64,000 bases of DNA from Latrodectus hesperus (GCA_037975125.1 CM075855.1:109489245-109553244), one strand, 5' to 3'. Positions 40,040-54,608 are shown, counted from the first letter of the stretch. Translations and numbers: made by a program. The notes: a model not told the origin generated them from the letters alone.

Positions 40040-40320
40040 ACCCAACTTGTCTAGTGGTCAGCGTGTCTGACTGCGGATAGGGAGGTCCTGAGTTCGAATC
40101 CCGGTTTGGGTATGGATGTACTTTTTCTCTCTCTATCTATCCTGTCTTTGTCCTTTCCTTGTATGAATGTGGAATGAATGGTTGCCTACCCTATAAACGG
40201 GTACTGATGGCATCTGTGTACTGAGGAAGTTGGACTCCACACCCAAATAGGGTTCAGTTGGAAAACTGGAGCAGCGTACCCCAAATTGCCAGCCTGGCTG
40301 GCACACGACAACAACAACAA
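40037..40320 (+). mobile_element. AAC-tailed tRNA-derived SINE, family 1, copy 3
   Basis: Full head with CTTGTCTAGTGGTCAGCGTG and GAGTTCGAATCCCGG, the complete body, and the tail CACGACAACAACAACAAAA. Both sides are (TA)n, so the target duplication cannot be told apart from the microsatellite. The insertion is inside the tract. Confidence 0.92.
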
Positions 40321-40334
40321 AATATATATATAAA

Positions 40335-40397
<63 letters not shown>
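40321..40397. repeat. (TA)n tract, right of a SINE
   Basis: The AT alternation resumes directly after the SINE tail, with an early AAATGC interruption. Confidence 0.93.
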
Positions 40398-40400
<3 letters not shown>

Positions 40401-41129
40401 CAGTAAATGCCCTTTAAAGCAAAAAAAAAAAAAAACACAATTATAAAATAAAATATATTATGGGAAATTTAACCAGCATAAATGCTTACAAAGAGAAATA
40501 TGCCAGTATATTAACAAGAAAATAGAGTCATGTTTATAAATTTGTTTACAATGCAATAAGTGCTCTCTTGATATATTCATTTACATATCTTGAATCTATA
40601 TAAATAGATCAACAATGTTACATATAAAATTTAAACATCCAATTGCATCCAGGAATGCAGTTTTATATGGCAGCCACATTTAGGAATTTATAACTTATTA
40701 ACGAGTAGAAAAATAAATTGCATATTGATTATATAAATTTAAAGCCATTCAGCCTCTCAAAGGAATCACGCAGTTCCACAGTGTTCACAAGAACCATAGA
40801 AATGGATAATATCTATAAGCTCATAAGAAATGAAAAGCTAAAATATTTTTATATTGTTATCAATACTATCACCATAATTATTACACGAGAACATAAAATA
40901 TCATCACATTCCGATTTTCGTTATTTTGTAAAATTTCTACTCTCATATACATTATATTGAAATTTATTTTATAACAATTTTTTACTGATAACGATGTATG
41001 GTTTAATACGTAAACTCTTTTAATATTTGTAAGTAAGAAATATATTTGTTGAATCACATTATTTCCTAGCACACGAAAATGATATTGAAATGAAATAGTA
41101 GAAAGAAAATATTTTTCATAGACAAAAAA
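40398..41129. other. AT-rich non-coding DNA
   Basis: Nothing recognisable; the 60-80-codon open frames are random in composition. Confidence 0.45.
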
Positions 41130-41440
41130 TGTCTGTATTTATTTCAACTTTACCTCTCCTAACTTTACCTCGTTTAAAATCTTCACATGAAATAATCAAC
41201 GTATTTACCACACCACATCGAATCATTTACAAAAGTATTTCTGCTCCTCAAAGCGTGGGCTTTTGTATTTGTGCTTAAATTTTTCTTCCTTCTTTTTGCC
41301 AAACAGACTCATTCGTTTCATTTTGCTGTCTGGTAGCGCCTCTCTCTCTCCAGACATGAAGTGAATCCTACTCTTCCCTCTTCCACTAAGAAAGAAGAAT
41401 GTGATAGTAAACATGTAGGTGCTCCTGGTAACTAGGCTAA
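41130..41440. repeat. Dispersed direct repeat, copy 2
   Basis: Partner of 39184-39560, recognised by GGGCTTTTGTATTTGTGCTT and AAACATGTAGGTGCTCC. Confidence 0.55.
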
Positions 41441-42361
<921 letters not shown>

Positions 42362-43224
42362 AGAAATGCAGATCTATAGTCACGAACATATTTATATTTT
42401 TTCATTTTTACTTTTACTATAAGTTAATTCTTATCAGAATATACTTTCAATGTTTAAAACAAAACTAAAGAACTAAGTTTCAAGACTTTTCAAAGCATGA
42501 ACACATCAAATATCAATCAAAATGAAAAAAGCTTAATTTCAATACTTTGTAAAATACTATTCATGTTTCACAATGATTTTGAAACATGCAAGGCAATTCC
42601 ATTTAAATAAACATGTTTTGTTTAAAGCTTAATGAAATTCTATTAGAAGGTAAATGAGAAATATTTAAAATTTAACAGTAATTAATTCTGCGATAATATA
42701 TAAAATTATCTTATTTTTAAGCTGCGTGATTTGAAATTTAATTTTAGGTTCAAATGTATTTTTAATCTTTATGTTTCAAAATGGAATAGATTATATCAGA
42801 CAATCATTAGAAAGACTTAACCAAAACGGGTTTCCTGTATAAATCATACAAGATTTTCATTCATCAACAAAATTCAATTACTTTTAACATGCACGAAAAT
42901 AATTTAGTGTTTTGTTAAGTGTTAAATTTCACAAGAATAAAAAATAGTGATATAATTTTTATATTATAGCTATATATTTAAAAATCAATTATACTAATTT
43001 ATTTTAATATTAAATTATTTTAATAATAAAATTCTGCATACTTATTTATAACGATCTTTTAACGAGGAGTGTAATAGTCTGCATGGAGATGATCACTATA
43101 CTTAAACAAAAGTAAAATATTTTAATTTCACCCAGTGGTGAACAAAGGCTTTCAAATCATTAGCAAATTATTTAATGGTTTATATCAAGAAAGTAAATTA
43201 AACTAACATTTTATTTACAGAAGT
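42362..43224. other. AT-rich non-coding DNA
   Basis: Nothing recognisable. Confidence 0.45.
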
Positions 43225-43530
43225 ATTCTTAAGTATGCCACCCACCTTGTCTAGTGGTCAGCGTGCCTGACTGCGGATAGATAGGTCCTGTGTTCGAATC
43301 CCGGTTCAGGTATGGATGTACTTTCTCTCTCTATCTATCCTGTCTTTGTCTTTTCCTTGTAGGAATGAGGTGTGAATGGTTGCCTACCCTATAAACTGGT
43401 ACTGATGGCATCTATGTACTGAGGAAGTCGGACTCCACACCCTAAAATGGTTCAGTTGGAAAAGTGGAGCAGTGCACCCCATATTGCTAGCCTAGCTGGT
43501 ACACAACAACAACAACACATTCTTAAGTAT
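43225..43530 (+). mobile_element. AAC-tailed tRNA-derived SINE, family 1, copy 4
   Basis: Body 43237-43518 with head, body and tail as in the other copies. The 12-bp target duplication ATTCTTAAGTAT is perfect at 43225-43236 and 43519-43530. Confidence 0.94.
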
Positions 43531-44804
43531 AACTTCAATAATTTAAAATATATATAATAAGATTGGTACGTTTCTAAGGGATAAAAGACGAGAAACTATT
43601 TCTGAACCTTATGTTCTGCAAAATTATAGAAAAAGAAGTCGAAATGTTTTAAATATTAAAGCAGATTTTATTTAATTTATGATGTATTGAAATTGAGATC
43701 GAAACTGATTAAACTTATAAATTTATAACTAATTTTGTCAGTAAGCTTGATTTTAATTTGATAATATCACCGGATTTGATTTAAAATTTTAGAAAAAGGT
43801 TTCATTCTCGATTTTCAAATTACAATCAAATCAAAAATTGATTTAAATAATTTATAACGAAACTCCCCTCCATTATAAATTAATTAAAAAGCCTTATCTG
43901 ATTTAGTCATTATTTTAGTCATGTGTATTGTACACGCAATTTAATTTCTAAGCGTTTTAAAAATAATTTTTTATTATAGAAATGGGCAGCAACATACGTG
44001 ACATTTTTAGCAAGTTGAAAAACCTAAAATACGATTTATGTGACCTCGATAGTGAATTATTTGAATCGCAAGTGAAAGGTAGAAAACCACTGTTTTTATA
44101 TGACCAGATGATACGATAGAGACATGAAAAAGACAACAAGGGTGAAATCGCTGGTTAGAGTGATCTGAAAACACCGCACACTGCCTATAAAAATCGTTTC
44201 TAATAAGTTTCAAAATGCAACCGATATTTTAAGACAATGAAAATCATCAACAAGAAAACGCACAACAAAAACATTTACAACATTAAAGTGTAGCCTTTAA
44301 TTACAAAATCCAGTTGATCGTTATGGTTAGGATGGTAAAAAAATCTAAATGATTGTCTGCTATAAATGAATGAGAACAGATGTTCAAGATCAAAGAATTG
44401 AGACTCAAATTCGGCTGTTTTTTTGGCATCAGATGAGAGAATGTAGGGCTGCGTTGTTGCAACCCTAAAGTTTGGCATTAAACATGTTACATTCTTAGGG
44501 TTCTTAGGGCTAATTTCTGAAACCTGCTATACTATTCTGGATGAGATGAATCCAATTTCTTGGTAGTTATAAAAAATGAGCCCTTATTTCCTTCAGCACT
44601 ACAAATCAAATTTTGATTTTGAAAAGTCTATCATGCGTTTGCCTGCAAAAATAGAGCTCAGCGTTAGTACTAAATGTCTTTAAAAATTAAGTCAAATAAA
44701 CACATATGGGATGAATTTGAGTGTCAACTTGAAAGATAACCAAACTTCAAAATTTGTAGAAAGCTGACTTTTCTTTAATCTGAATGGCCTAAATTACAAA
44801 TCAT
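43531..44804. other. AT-rich non-coding DNA
   Basis: No gene recognised. Several 60-70-codon - strand frames at 43957-44478 have no motif. Confidence 0.4.
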
Positions 44805-45225
44805 CGTTTTCTGGAAGTGCTGTGTTGTTATATTATTACTTATGATACTTGGACAAACTAATCTCGCTATACCGTTCTCTATAAAAATTTAAGTTAATAG
44901 GATGTCTTCTTTCGTTTAACCAGAACACCACAAATGTGAAAGTACGATTTTGCTGTGTGCTCTTCCAATAGATGTCACCACTAGAGGATCCACACCCTCA
45001 ATTTTGAAATTGATCTGGAGGCGGAAGAAATTTTCTCCACACTATTACACCCATGGTAACTTCTGAACGAAAAATAACAGGATTTTCGATTCCACAGATT
45101 TAACGCGTATGTGTATCACATGTATTTATTAGGTATTTGGTGGCATTAGAAATCAAACCCAATTTTTTGGACAGATTGCCAATACTTTATCCACTAGGGC
45201 ACCGCGAGCCCCGTCTTCTGGAAGT
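44805..45225 (-). mobile_element. Full-length AAC-tailed tRNA-derived SINE, family 2
   Basis: The body (44819-45211) is on the - strand. The head reads GGGGCTCGCGGTGCCCTAGT with GGATAAAG (A-box region) and then GGGTTTGATTTCT (B box). The body shares GTTCTGGTTAAACG-type and CAATTTTGAAATTGATCTGG-type stretches with 34142-34349. It ends in a decayed AAC tail at 44820-44835. The 14-bp target duplication CGTTTTCTGGAAGT / CGTCTTCTGGAAGT (one mismatch) is at 44805-44818 and 45212-45225. Confidence 0.85.
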
Positions 45226-45268
45226 AAGTACAGATTGTTGCTTTTGTTAAGAACGATATGAATGTCTA

Positions 45269-45303
45269 CCTCGATAACTTACACCAAACGTGAGTTATCG
45301 AGG
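45269..45303. repeat. 11-bp perfect hairpin
   Basis: CCTCGATAACT at 45269-45279 and AGTTATCGAGG at 45293-45303 flank a 13-base loop. The right arm and its continuation (CAGCTGTTGATAATAA) resemble 53305-53325, so this is probably part of a dispersed repeat. Confidence 0.6.
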
Positions 45304-46219
45304 CAGCTGTTGATAATAATTATTTGTATGCTGTTGATAAATGAAGACTGTATTTCCATCTTTCCTGTTGTCCAATTTCTTGATAAAAGAAAGGATATAT
45401 TTCGAAGTGGGGCAATTAGTAGCATATAAAACTGAGTATTGAGTTTTTGGCTTTGGGAACAAAATCCAAAGCTTTGGAATCTATAAAGCTTACAAAAAAA
45501 AACTGTTTCTAAAAACTTTATCAAAGGAACGTAATTAGTAATGATGTATTTTGCGAAAATAATTCAGCAACTGACAATCGTTTCTGTCTCATTTCTTTAC
45601 ACTTACAGCAATTTGATCGGAAATCATTTTATTACCTAAACAATTGTCTTGATAAGACAACATATGTTAATTCCACGCGATTTAATTTTTTATTAAACCA
45701 ATAAGATAGAATTTCTGCTATAACTTGTGATATTGATACCTTATTTAATATTTAGTGTATTTTGGCCAATATTCGATCAAACGAATTTCATACATTCTTT
45801 GAAGACATTTCTGATACATTATGAAAAATTATTTATGTGCATTGACATCTTCCTCACAGAGTTCCATTCTAAATGGATCTGCATGAATCTTATAAAATTT
45901 TAATCTTATATTTTAATTACTTTAAATAACTTTTTTTAATATTTACATATGCTGTTTAAGCAAATTGTTTATTAATAATGTTATTTATCTGTATTTATAT
46001 AAAAATCAATCATTACAACATTTTATCCCTTCAATTTTTTCCCATGTATATTATTCGGCCTACATAAGGAGCTTTTAAAAATGCAATGATGATTCAATTA
46101 ATACATGATCTGATTTAGTTCGTTTGTTATTGCAGACACATTTTGAACGTTGAATACTACCATCAATTAGAGTAGATTTTAAACCGCAGCAGATATTTAG
46201 GACCAAGTTGGAAATTGAA
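45304..46219. other. AT-rich non-coding DNA
   Basis: Nothing recognisable beyond short random open frames. Confidence 0.4.
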
Positions 46220-46327
46220 GTGACCAAGTGTGAACTGAAGCTTTATATGCTAATCCTTCAATTTTCAGTTATGATATTTTAGGCAGTAAAGCATTAGCAT
46301 ATAAACCTTCAGTTCACTCTTGGTCAC
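46220..46327. repeat. 108-bp palindrome (foldback or MITE)
   Basis: The arms 46220-46254 and 46293-46327 are inverted copies with two mismatches over 35 bp (ends GTGACCAAG and CTTGGTCAC). A weaker match continues outward for about 10 bp. The loop is 38 bases. It has no coding potential. Confidence 0.8.
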
Positions 46328-48654
46328 TTCACTTTCAATTGTCAGTCATGACATTCTAGAGCATGATTGCTTGCCCACATATTTGTATAGAATCAGACTT
46401 TGCGACTCTCTATTATGAACTCTGTGCATACAACATCAAATTTTTGATGCTACTCGTGCTTTGCTCTTGTGTTTTTAAACTATAGAGTTCAGAAATATTT
46501 GAAGGCTAGAAAAATAATGGCATCATAGCCAAATTTCTGGGTGTTTGTAATAAATAAAAATTCGATTGTGCGCACCACATTATTTATTTCGTGTCTATTA
46601 AATAATAGTTTTTGTACTTTATCTCATTAAACATCGTAGTTCTTGTTGAGTTAATGCATATTAATGTTGTGATGAGTCAAATGCTTTGCGGCTGTTTGGC
46701 TGTGGAAGCTGGGAAAGAATAATTTTAAAATGAATACACTGCCAAAAATAAACGTAATTGAGTAAATAAATTTTGTAATGAGGTGGTGATGAACTTGCTA
46801 AATAATAATCACATCTCGGGTTTTTGGAAAAGATTAGAGCGTGATGAAACTTGCTAAAATAAACCAACACCAAGTAAAAAATAATTTACTTGGTGTTATT
46901 TTCATTAATACGAAACCACACAGTTTTCAACCTAGCTTAATAGCTGTGTTGAAAATTGTTTATATCAGACACTTCTAAAACATTTTATGAGAGAAGTTGA
47001 TTTTAAGATTTTTTTATATTGTCTAATATGATTTCATTACATACTGAAATTTTATTCAAATTGTATTTTATTTATGCTCAATTATTAAGTGGTTAACTAC
47101 TTGGTAGTTGTAAAGGAGTTCAATAAAAATAAATATTCGAATTAGGATCAAATTAATATCATAATTCAAAAACCTTAGTCTTATGTAACAGGTTTATGAA
47201 GAATTCTCAAATCAAATTCATATCCACGTTGAAGTATGGATATAGGCCTCATGTTTCTGTTTTATGCCATTTTCATGTTTTTGTTGTATAGACATCTATT
47301 GGTTGGGTTTTTACTGTCTCCTTTTATACGTCACAGGTTTAAGTCCAACCGTTTCCATAAATTTATCTCTGAAAATAAGTCATTTCGAATAATTACATAT
47401 CTTGATGACCCTTCTTCTATCAAAATACCTTTGGCGATGTATCAGAATTCAGATTATTTAAGCCTACTCTATTATGTTACATCTAACGACAATAATTCAT
47501 CTCTACAAACAATCTGAGATATGAAACAATACAGCAAAACTTAATTTAATTTTTGTTCGCCAATAAAAAGATCAAGTCTGCTTAAATTATTGACGTCATT
47601 TAACACATGACTTACTAAGTTAACCAGTGTTGTTTTATAAATTAATCTAGTTGCTGACAGCAGTGATGTTACTATGTCAGTTTATTAAATTTCATGATCA
47701 AGAGAACTTCATACTCTAGACGGAAAGATGTTGATCATAAGTCTAGAATGCAACCTTGTTGTTTGATGCCGCTGCGTAGGTCGTAGTGCTGAGAAATTAC
47801 TCGTACATTAAAAGTTACACAGGGTTAAATTTCTCACCATTTATGTGCCCTAAAATGAAGAGTATAAAGCCAGCTCAGGTGCAGACCTCATCTCTTCTTA
47901 AAAGCATATATAGGCATTATTGGCTTTAATGTCAAAAAGAAATTGCCAGGAAAGTCGCACAATCGCCATTTTTATAAACTAACAGCAGCTTCTTTGTGCT
48001 TACCCAGTCAAGTGAGTTTAAACTTTGTACAAAATACTACCAATTTAAATGATAACATCGTCAGATTGTAGCAGAAATTTACTGGTGCTTGAAATCTTCA
48101 CATTAGAATAGATTAATAGGACAGTAAATTTATAAAAAATATTTGCTATTTTACTTTTACAAAATGATATCGGTAGATATTTGGCCAAAAAACTTTTCCG
48201 GCTATTTTACTAAATTCGAAACTGGCAGTTTGGGAGAGGTTAATGTGCATGTCTTAATGCTATTCCGTACATTTCTTGTAAAGAAAAAGTTGCCAATTTA
48301 AATGTCGTTTTATATTTTCTGTTAAAATAAAAGCGCTTAATGGTATTTCTAGGCTTTAATCAACAGAAATGATGCAGGTTAAATAATTGTGGTAAAAGTT
48401 TACAATCGGGTTCCCCTTTGTTTCTTTAGAGATTTTTTATGGCACCAAGATGGTCACCAAGACGTGACTAACAAGCTAAATAATAATAATATATAATTTA
48501 TATTATCATATAATATATAATATACATAATTGTATAAATAATAATAAAATAATAAGACTTACAATAACGGGATTGCCAGGAATTGATGTTTATCACCAAA
48601 TTCTCGCCAAACTAAGGGCACTCGATTCTACGCTGAACACATTATTGCTTAGAA
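46328..48654. other. Mostly AT-rich DNA; one unrecognised small ORF
   Basis: An ATG-started open frame at 47236-47517 would encode 93 residues with a hydrophobic N-terminus (about residues 2-30, LMFLFYAIFMFLLYRHLL) that could be a membrane anchor. I recognise no family, and AT-rich DNA gives such frames by chance. The patch 47760-48020 has mixed composition but no domain. Confidence 0.35.
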
Positions 48655-49878
48655 AACGGAATGGAACAAGTCCAGTATCCCCATACACTTGGCGACGCGG
48701 CGAATTTTTTGTCGCCAAGTCGCCAAGCTAGGTGCGCGTTTATTAAAACGGGAAGTTTTCTTAAATTCGATCAAAAAATAAGCAGTTCAGAAAATCTAAA
48801 AAGGGAAATAAAAATAAATAACGGACTTACTTGATATGAAGTTAAGCTGACATGCTGATTGGTATATTAATTTCGCCATTTTATTCGTTTGTCACCAGTG
48901 TTTCACATTTCAGTAAAAATAATTATCTAATTTTACAAAAAAAGTATGGAAAAATATTTTTCTAAATATATATACTTTATAAAATTTTAAAAAAAGCATG
49001 CAAAAACTTATTTTTCAAATATAAACATTTTTTAAAATTTAAAAAAAAACGTGAATAAAATATTTTTTAAATAAATTTAAGTAAATAAAAATTTTAAGTA
49101 AATAAAAATGAAACACGAATACAATAAAAAAATACATGTAAACAATAGAATTTAAATAAAATAATTACACTTTCTCCAAATCAAATTTCCGTTAAGAAAT
49201 TAATATTTGCGAATCATAAATTAATTAATAATTTGGAATCCTGAGCAATAATCCATCATTATTATCTTTAATTTTAGCTAATAGAATTTGTTGATATTTT
49301 TCGACAACATTTTTAACATGAGACATTTTTAATTAAAGCAATAAATAAAGTAATTAAAACAATAAAAATATGATAATAAATTAAGAAAACGAAATAAGGA
49401 AAAAAGAATATTTAAAGATTTTAAATATATAAAATAAAATGTATCATTTAATAAAAAAATATATTAAAATTAAACCAAATAAAAGTAAATAATATAAAAG
49501 AAATAGTAAAAAAAAAATTACGATAATTGGACACTGGCGACAACGAAACACAAGAACGGGAAAGCAACAGTAAACGAAATTAAAATGACTAGCAATTAAA
49601 ACGTAGAACAATTAGCAAAGAAAGTTCTGGAAAGTTCTCGAAGTGAAACTAAAAAAGCTATTGCCACTAAAAAAAGCACATATATAACGTAAAAATTATT
49701 TAAAGCACGAGAAAAACGGAACCTGGCAACGAAAAAATAAAAATAATAACAAAAACTAAATTTGGCAACAATACAATAAAAACAAAAGCTGAAATCGGCA
49801 ACACTACAACGTAAACAACGGCTACCAGATTTGGCGAGAAATCAGTGTATGGGGATACTGAACTTGTTCCAACGGAAT
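48655..49878. mobile_element. Non-autonomous TIR transposon with 8-bp duplication
   Basis: The element at 48663-49870 (1208 bp) starts GGAACAAGTCCAGTATCCCC and ends with the complement (GGGGATACTGAACTTGTTCC). The terminal inverted repeat is 27 bp with one mismatch. It is flanked by a perfect 8-bp duplication, AACGGAAT, at 48655-48662 and 49871-49878. Next to each terminus lie extra GGCGA/TCGCC motifs, such as TTGGCGAC and GTCGCCAAGTCGCC on the left and TTTGGCGAGAAATC on the right. The interior is AT-rich with GGCAAC motifs and no transposase ORF. An 8-bp duplication fits hAT, Merlin, P or Mutator-like superfamilies; the termini do not decide among them. Confidence 0.85.
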
Positions 49879-50932
49879 AAGTGCACAGTATTTTTGAAGT
49901 TTTAAGCATTTATGTCTCTTCAAAAGATGAAGTTCGAGTAAAAAATTGTTTGAAAAACTGACACTAATGACAAATTTACAAATTTTAAGGTAAGCAAATA
50001 CTTATCATTTATATTATAATAATGCAAATATTAAAAAATAAATGAAAAATAACATAATTACATTAAAAAATTTCAAAATTATAAATGTTTAGTTGGTTAA
50101 TGCATTTATATTGCGTTACGCATACATGAGTGGTATATTTGGCTGCAATAATGATTTTTTGGTGATATTTAGAAGGACGATGATCTGTGTAGTTGATTAA
50201 GAGAGTTACTGCATTCTTAGGAATTTTTAATTTTGGAAACTGCGTCCAGATTTTGGGATTAAGTTTGAGATATGTAATTTAGTGTTTAAGGATGACTGTA
50301 TATTTAAATAGTTTTAAATTCTGAGATTACTATTTTCTTTGTATTCATTTAGACCAAATCATTATAACAAGCGTCATCTATTGATTATTGGCACCACATT
50401 TTTGAAAATTCTTCCAAGTATTTTACGTATACTGAGAAGTAATCATTTCAATAAATATAATTTGAAACAACGCCAATTAGAATATGAGTATTCAATTAAA
50501 AATTATCATTTTTATGAATACATTGAAGAAAAACACAGCATTATCATCACATTAATCTAGCATGAAAATAGTAAAAGAAAAGCTAAGTTATAAATTTTTA
50601 TATTGAAATTTGAGAAGAAACATTGGAATTCGGGACTGATATTCTTTTAGATTGATTCCAATTAAATAAAAAAAAAACTTTGTTAACTTATAAAAGCTGT
50701 GAATTGTTTCACCATAATAAAAAAAATGTATTTCCATATTTATCAAAAGCATCAAAATCATCTTTAAATAAAAAATAAAAAGAAAGCGAATACCTACACA
50801 ATAAAGTAAATTATTATAATGTTATTAAGAATAAGAAGAGATAAAATTAAAACTCTATTTTTTGTAGGTAAGAAAATTAAATTTGAAAAACAGAAATCAT
50901 CGGAACTAGTATGGTATATCCAAACATTGGCA
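49879..50932. other. AT-rich non-coding DNA
   Basis: Nothing recognisable. Confidence 0.45.
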
Positions 50933-51160
50933 CCCTCTGAGAATTTTTTTTATTGCCGAGGAACTCTATTGCTGTCATGACTTAAAAAAACATATATATG
51001 GCACAAAAATAACATAAAGCACGAGAAAAAAAAACAAAAAAAAACCTGACAGCAAAAAAGCAACAAAAATTGAAACTGGCAACACCAAAGAGAAAGCCTT
51101 AAGCACTATAACCAAAACAAATGACTGCAGATTTGGCGAGAAATCTCTTGTGGAATTTAT
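50933..51160. mobile_element. Fragment related to the 48663-49870 element
   Basis: It repeats features of 49640-49840 in order: AAAGCACGAGAAAAA, CTGGCAACACCAAA-type and CAGATTTGGCGAGAAATC. The terminal inverted repeat is missing, so it is an internal remnant. Confidence 0.65.
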
Positions 51161-51799
51161 CACACTTATACCAAATCATCTTAATATTATAATAAAAAGA
51201 ATGATTTCAGTTTATGAACATTCTTAAGCTCTGTGTTATGTTCTGATTACTTGATTGTTATGTTTTGATTATTGTAATACTATAAAGTTAAATCATTCGA
51301 TATTTTAACTAGTCAAATAATATCTTCCTGATCTGGATTATTTTATGTCAAATAGTAGTGGAGGAAAATATTTTTCCATTTGTGCAATACAGAGTGTCGA
51401 ATGTCTTAGCTCAATTACGGAATACGTAGCTCACAATTATGTATAAAAGCATAAAAAAATTCAAATATTTTATAAAAGAATTACTTTTATTATAGTGTTT
51501 TATTGAAGACAAAATGTGTATAAAAAATTAGCTTTTAACGTTTCTGCAGATTTCACATACATTGAAAAACAAAGTAGTGAATGTGAATAAAAATGAAATA
51601 GTAAACTTTACATTCTATTAGGAACACATCTTGTTACTAACTTTAAAATATTAAATACTATTCACAAAACCTTATTGCATCAAATATAAGTTTATCAAGA
51701 TAAATTACGCACACACAAATTGTAATTCATTTTAATCCCTTGCATTGAATCAAAACATTTATTAATGATAATTCTTTCACACGTGTAAGTTTTGAAGTT
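51161..51799. other. AT-rich non-coding DNA
   Basis: Nothing recognisable. Confidence 0.45.
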
Positions 51800-52092
51800 T
51801 CTGACGTATCATCATCTATGTCTGATACACACCATCTATGTCCGATGCTCACCATCTATAACTGATACACACCATATATATCTGATGCACACCATATATG
51901 TCTGATCACACTATATACATTTGATGCAAACCATCTATTTCTGACTATCACCATCTATGTCTGATATATCATCATCTATGTCTGATGTGTCACCATCTAT
52001 GTCTGATGTATCTTCATCTATGTCTGATGCACATCATCTATGTCTGATGCACACTATCTATGTCTGACGTATCACCATCTATGTTTGATGTA
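51800..52092. repeat. Minisatellite, about 14 units of 20-21 bp
   Basis: The unit is close to TCTGATGTATCACCATCTATG. Copies differ by point changes and by one base in length. The 21-bp units would keep a reading frame (Ser-Asp-Val-Ser-Pro-Ser-Met-like) but 20-bp and 19-bp units break it. Confidence 0.92.
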
Positions 52093-52690
52093 CAAAGAAT
52101 TAAAGCACATATATTTATAATTACATAGTTACCAATTATTTTTATGATTATCAAGGAATTTTTTACTTTTGAATTTGAAGGCACTTCAACCTACTTTTTT
52201 TAAGATATGTGAATTCGCTTGATATTGCATATCTGATAACATATGTTGGGTTACCTTAAAAATGATGATACTTGGGGTGTATGTATATTTATAATTAAGA
52301 AAAAAGGACTAACAAATTGAATCTTAAGAAATCCTTTCAAAGACAGAATAAATATGATAATGTGAAAAATCGGGAAGGAAATCCATAGAAGAAGACGGAG
52401 TAAAAATTACATTATGTAACTTTCACATTATCTTGAGCTATATGTTCTGTCATATTTCATGACTTATTCGTTTTTGCTCCATATATACATTCTAACTGTT
52501 AAGTTCTAATATTTTTCCAGGCAGTTTGTGGTAATTCCTACGGGTAGTATGTGAACTCCTAATAATTTCTTGAAAGATTTTTGAATTGCTCGTGCTCTAT
52601 AATAATCGTATCTAAGTGAGAATGGAAAAAAAGTGCAACCATAGTTTTTTTCTTTACGATAGTTTTGCACGATTCTTTTCTTTAAATTTA
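52093..52690. other. AT-rich non-coding DNA
   Basis: Nothing recognisable. Confidence 0.45.
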
Positions 52691-52995
52691 AATAATAATT
52701 ATAGCCGTTCAACTTGTCTAGCGGTCAGCGTGTCTGACTGTGGATAGGGAGGTCCTGGGTTCGAATCCCAGTTCAGGCATGGATGTATTTTCTCTCTCTA
52801 TCTATCCTGTCTTTGTCCTTTCCTTGTATGAATGGGATGTGAATGATGCCTACCCTATAAACGGGTCCCTATGGCATGTGTGTACTGAAGAAGTCGGACT
52901 CCACATCTAAATAGAGCTCAGTTGGAAAAGTGGAGCAGCGCACCCCATATTGCCAGCCTGGCTGGCACACGACAGCAACAACGAATAATAATTAT
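52691..52995 (+). mobile_element. AAC-tailed tRNA-derived SINE, family 1, copy 5
   Basis: Body 52703-52983. The A-box region is CTTGTCTAGCGGTCAGCGTG (one change from the other copies) and the B box is GGGTTCGAATCCC. It ends in the tail CACGACAGCAACAACG. The 12-bp target duplication AATAATAATTAT is perfect at 52691-52702 and 52984-52995. Confidence 0.94.
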
Positions 52996-53109
52996 TATTA
53001 TATTTCTTATGACTAATGTGATTCACGTACTCTACAGTATTTTTTTAATATTTATAGCTAAAAGACTATGTTTTCAAAATATTCGAAAACTTTATCATAC
53101 TGTATTTAA

Positions 53110-53345
53110 AGTCGGAGTCTTAGCTTCACAACTCTCACCGTGAAATCAGCAAAGAAAAGTATCGCTTGCCGCTCCCAGCAGCATAGTTGAAGTTTCGGAA
53201 GATGACAATATTCCCCCTCCCCTCTCACTGATTTGCTGGAGATTTGTTCGAAAGTCGTTTGGCGAGGATGTTGACAGGTAAGCGCCAACTCACCGTGATC
53301 CAAAGTTATGAGGCGGTTGTTGATAGGTGAATATTCCAAAACTAG
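53110..53345. repeat. GC-richer patch, probable dispersed repeat
   Basis: Composition changes abruptly here. CACCGTGA occurs twice, and GTTATGAGGCGGTTGTTGATA is close to GTTATCGAGGCAGCTGTTGATA at 45295-45316. A + strand open frame of about 50 codons ends at a donor-like CAGGTAAGC (53276-53284). A 77-codon - strand frame overlaps it. Because part of the sequence recurs in the window, I read it as a repeat rather than an exon. Confidence 0.4.

Positions 53346-54608
<1,263 letters not shown>

Noticed and set aside
47236..47517. 93-codon ORF containing ITYLDD, which recalls a reverse transcriptase active site
   Set aside because: No other RT motif flanks it, the N-terminus is a hydrophobic stretch, and the match is too short to count.
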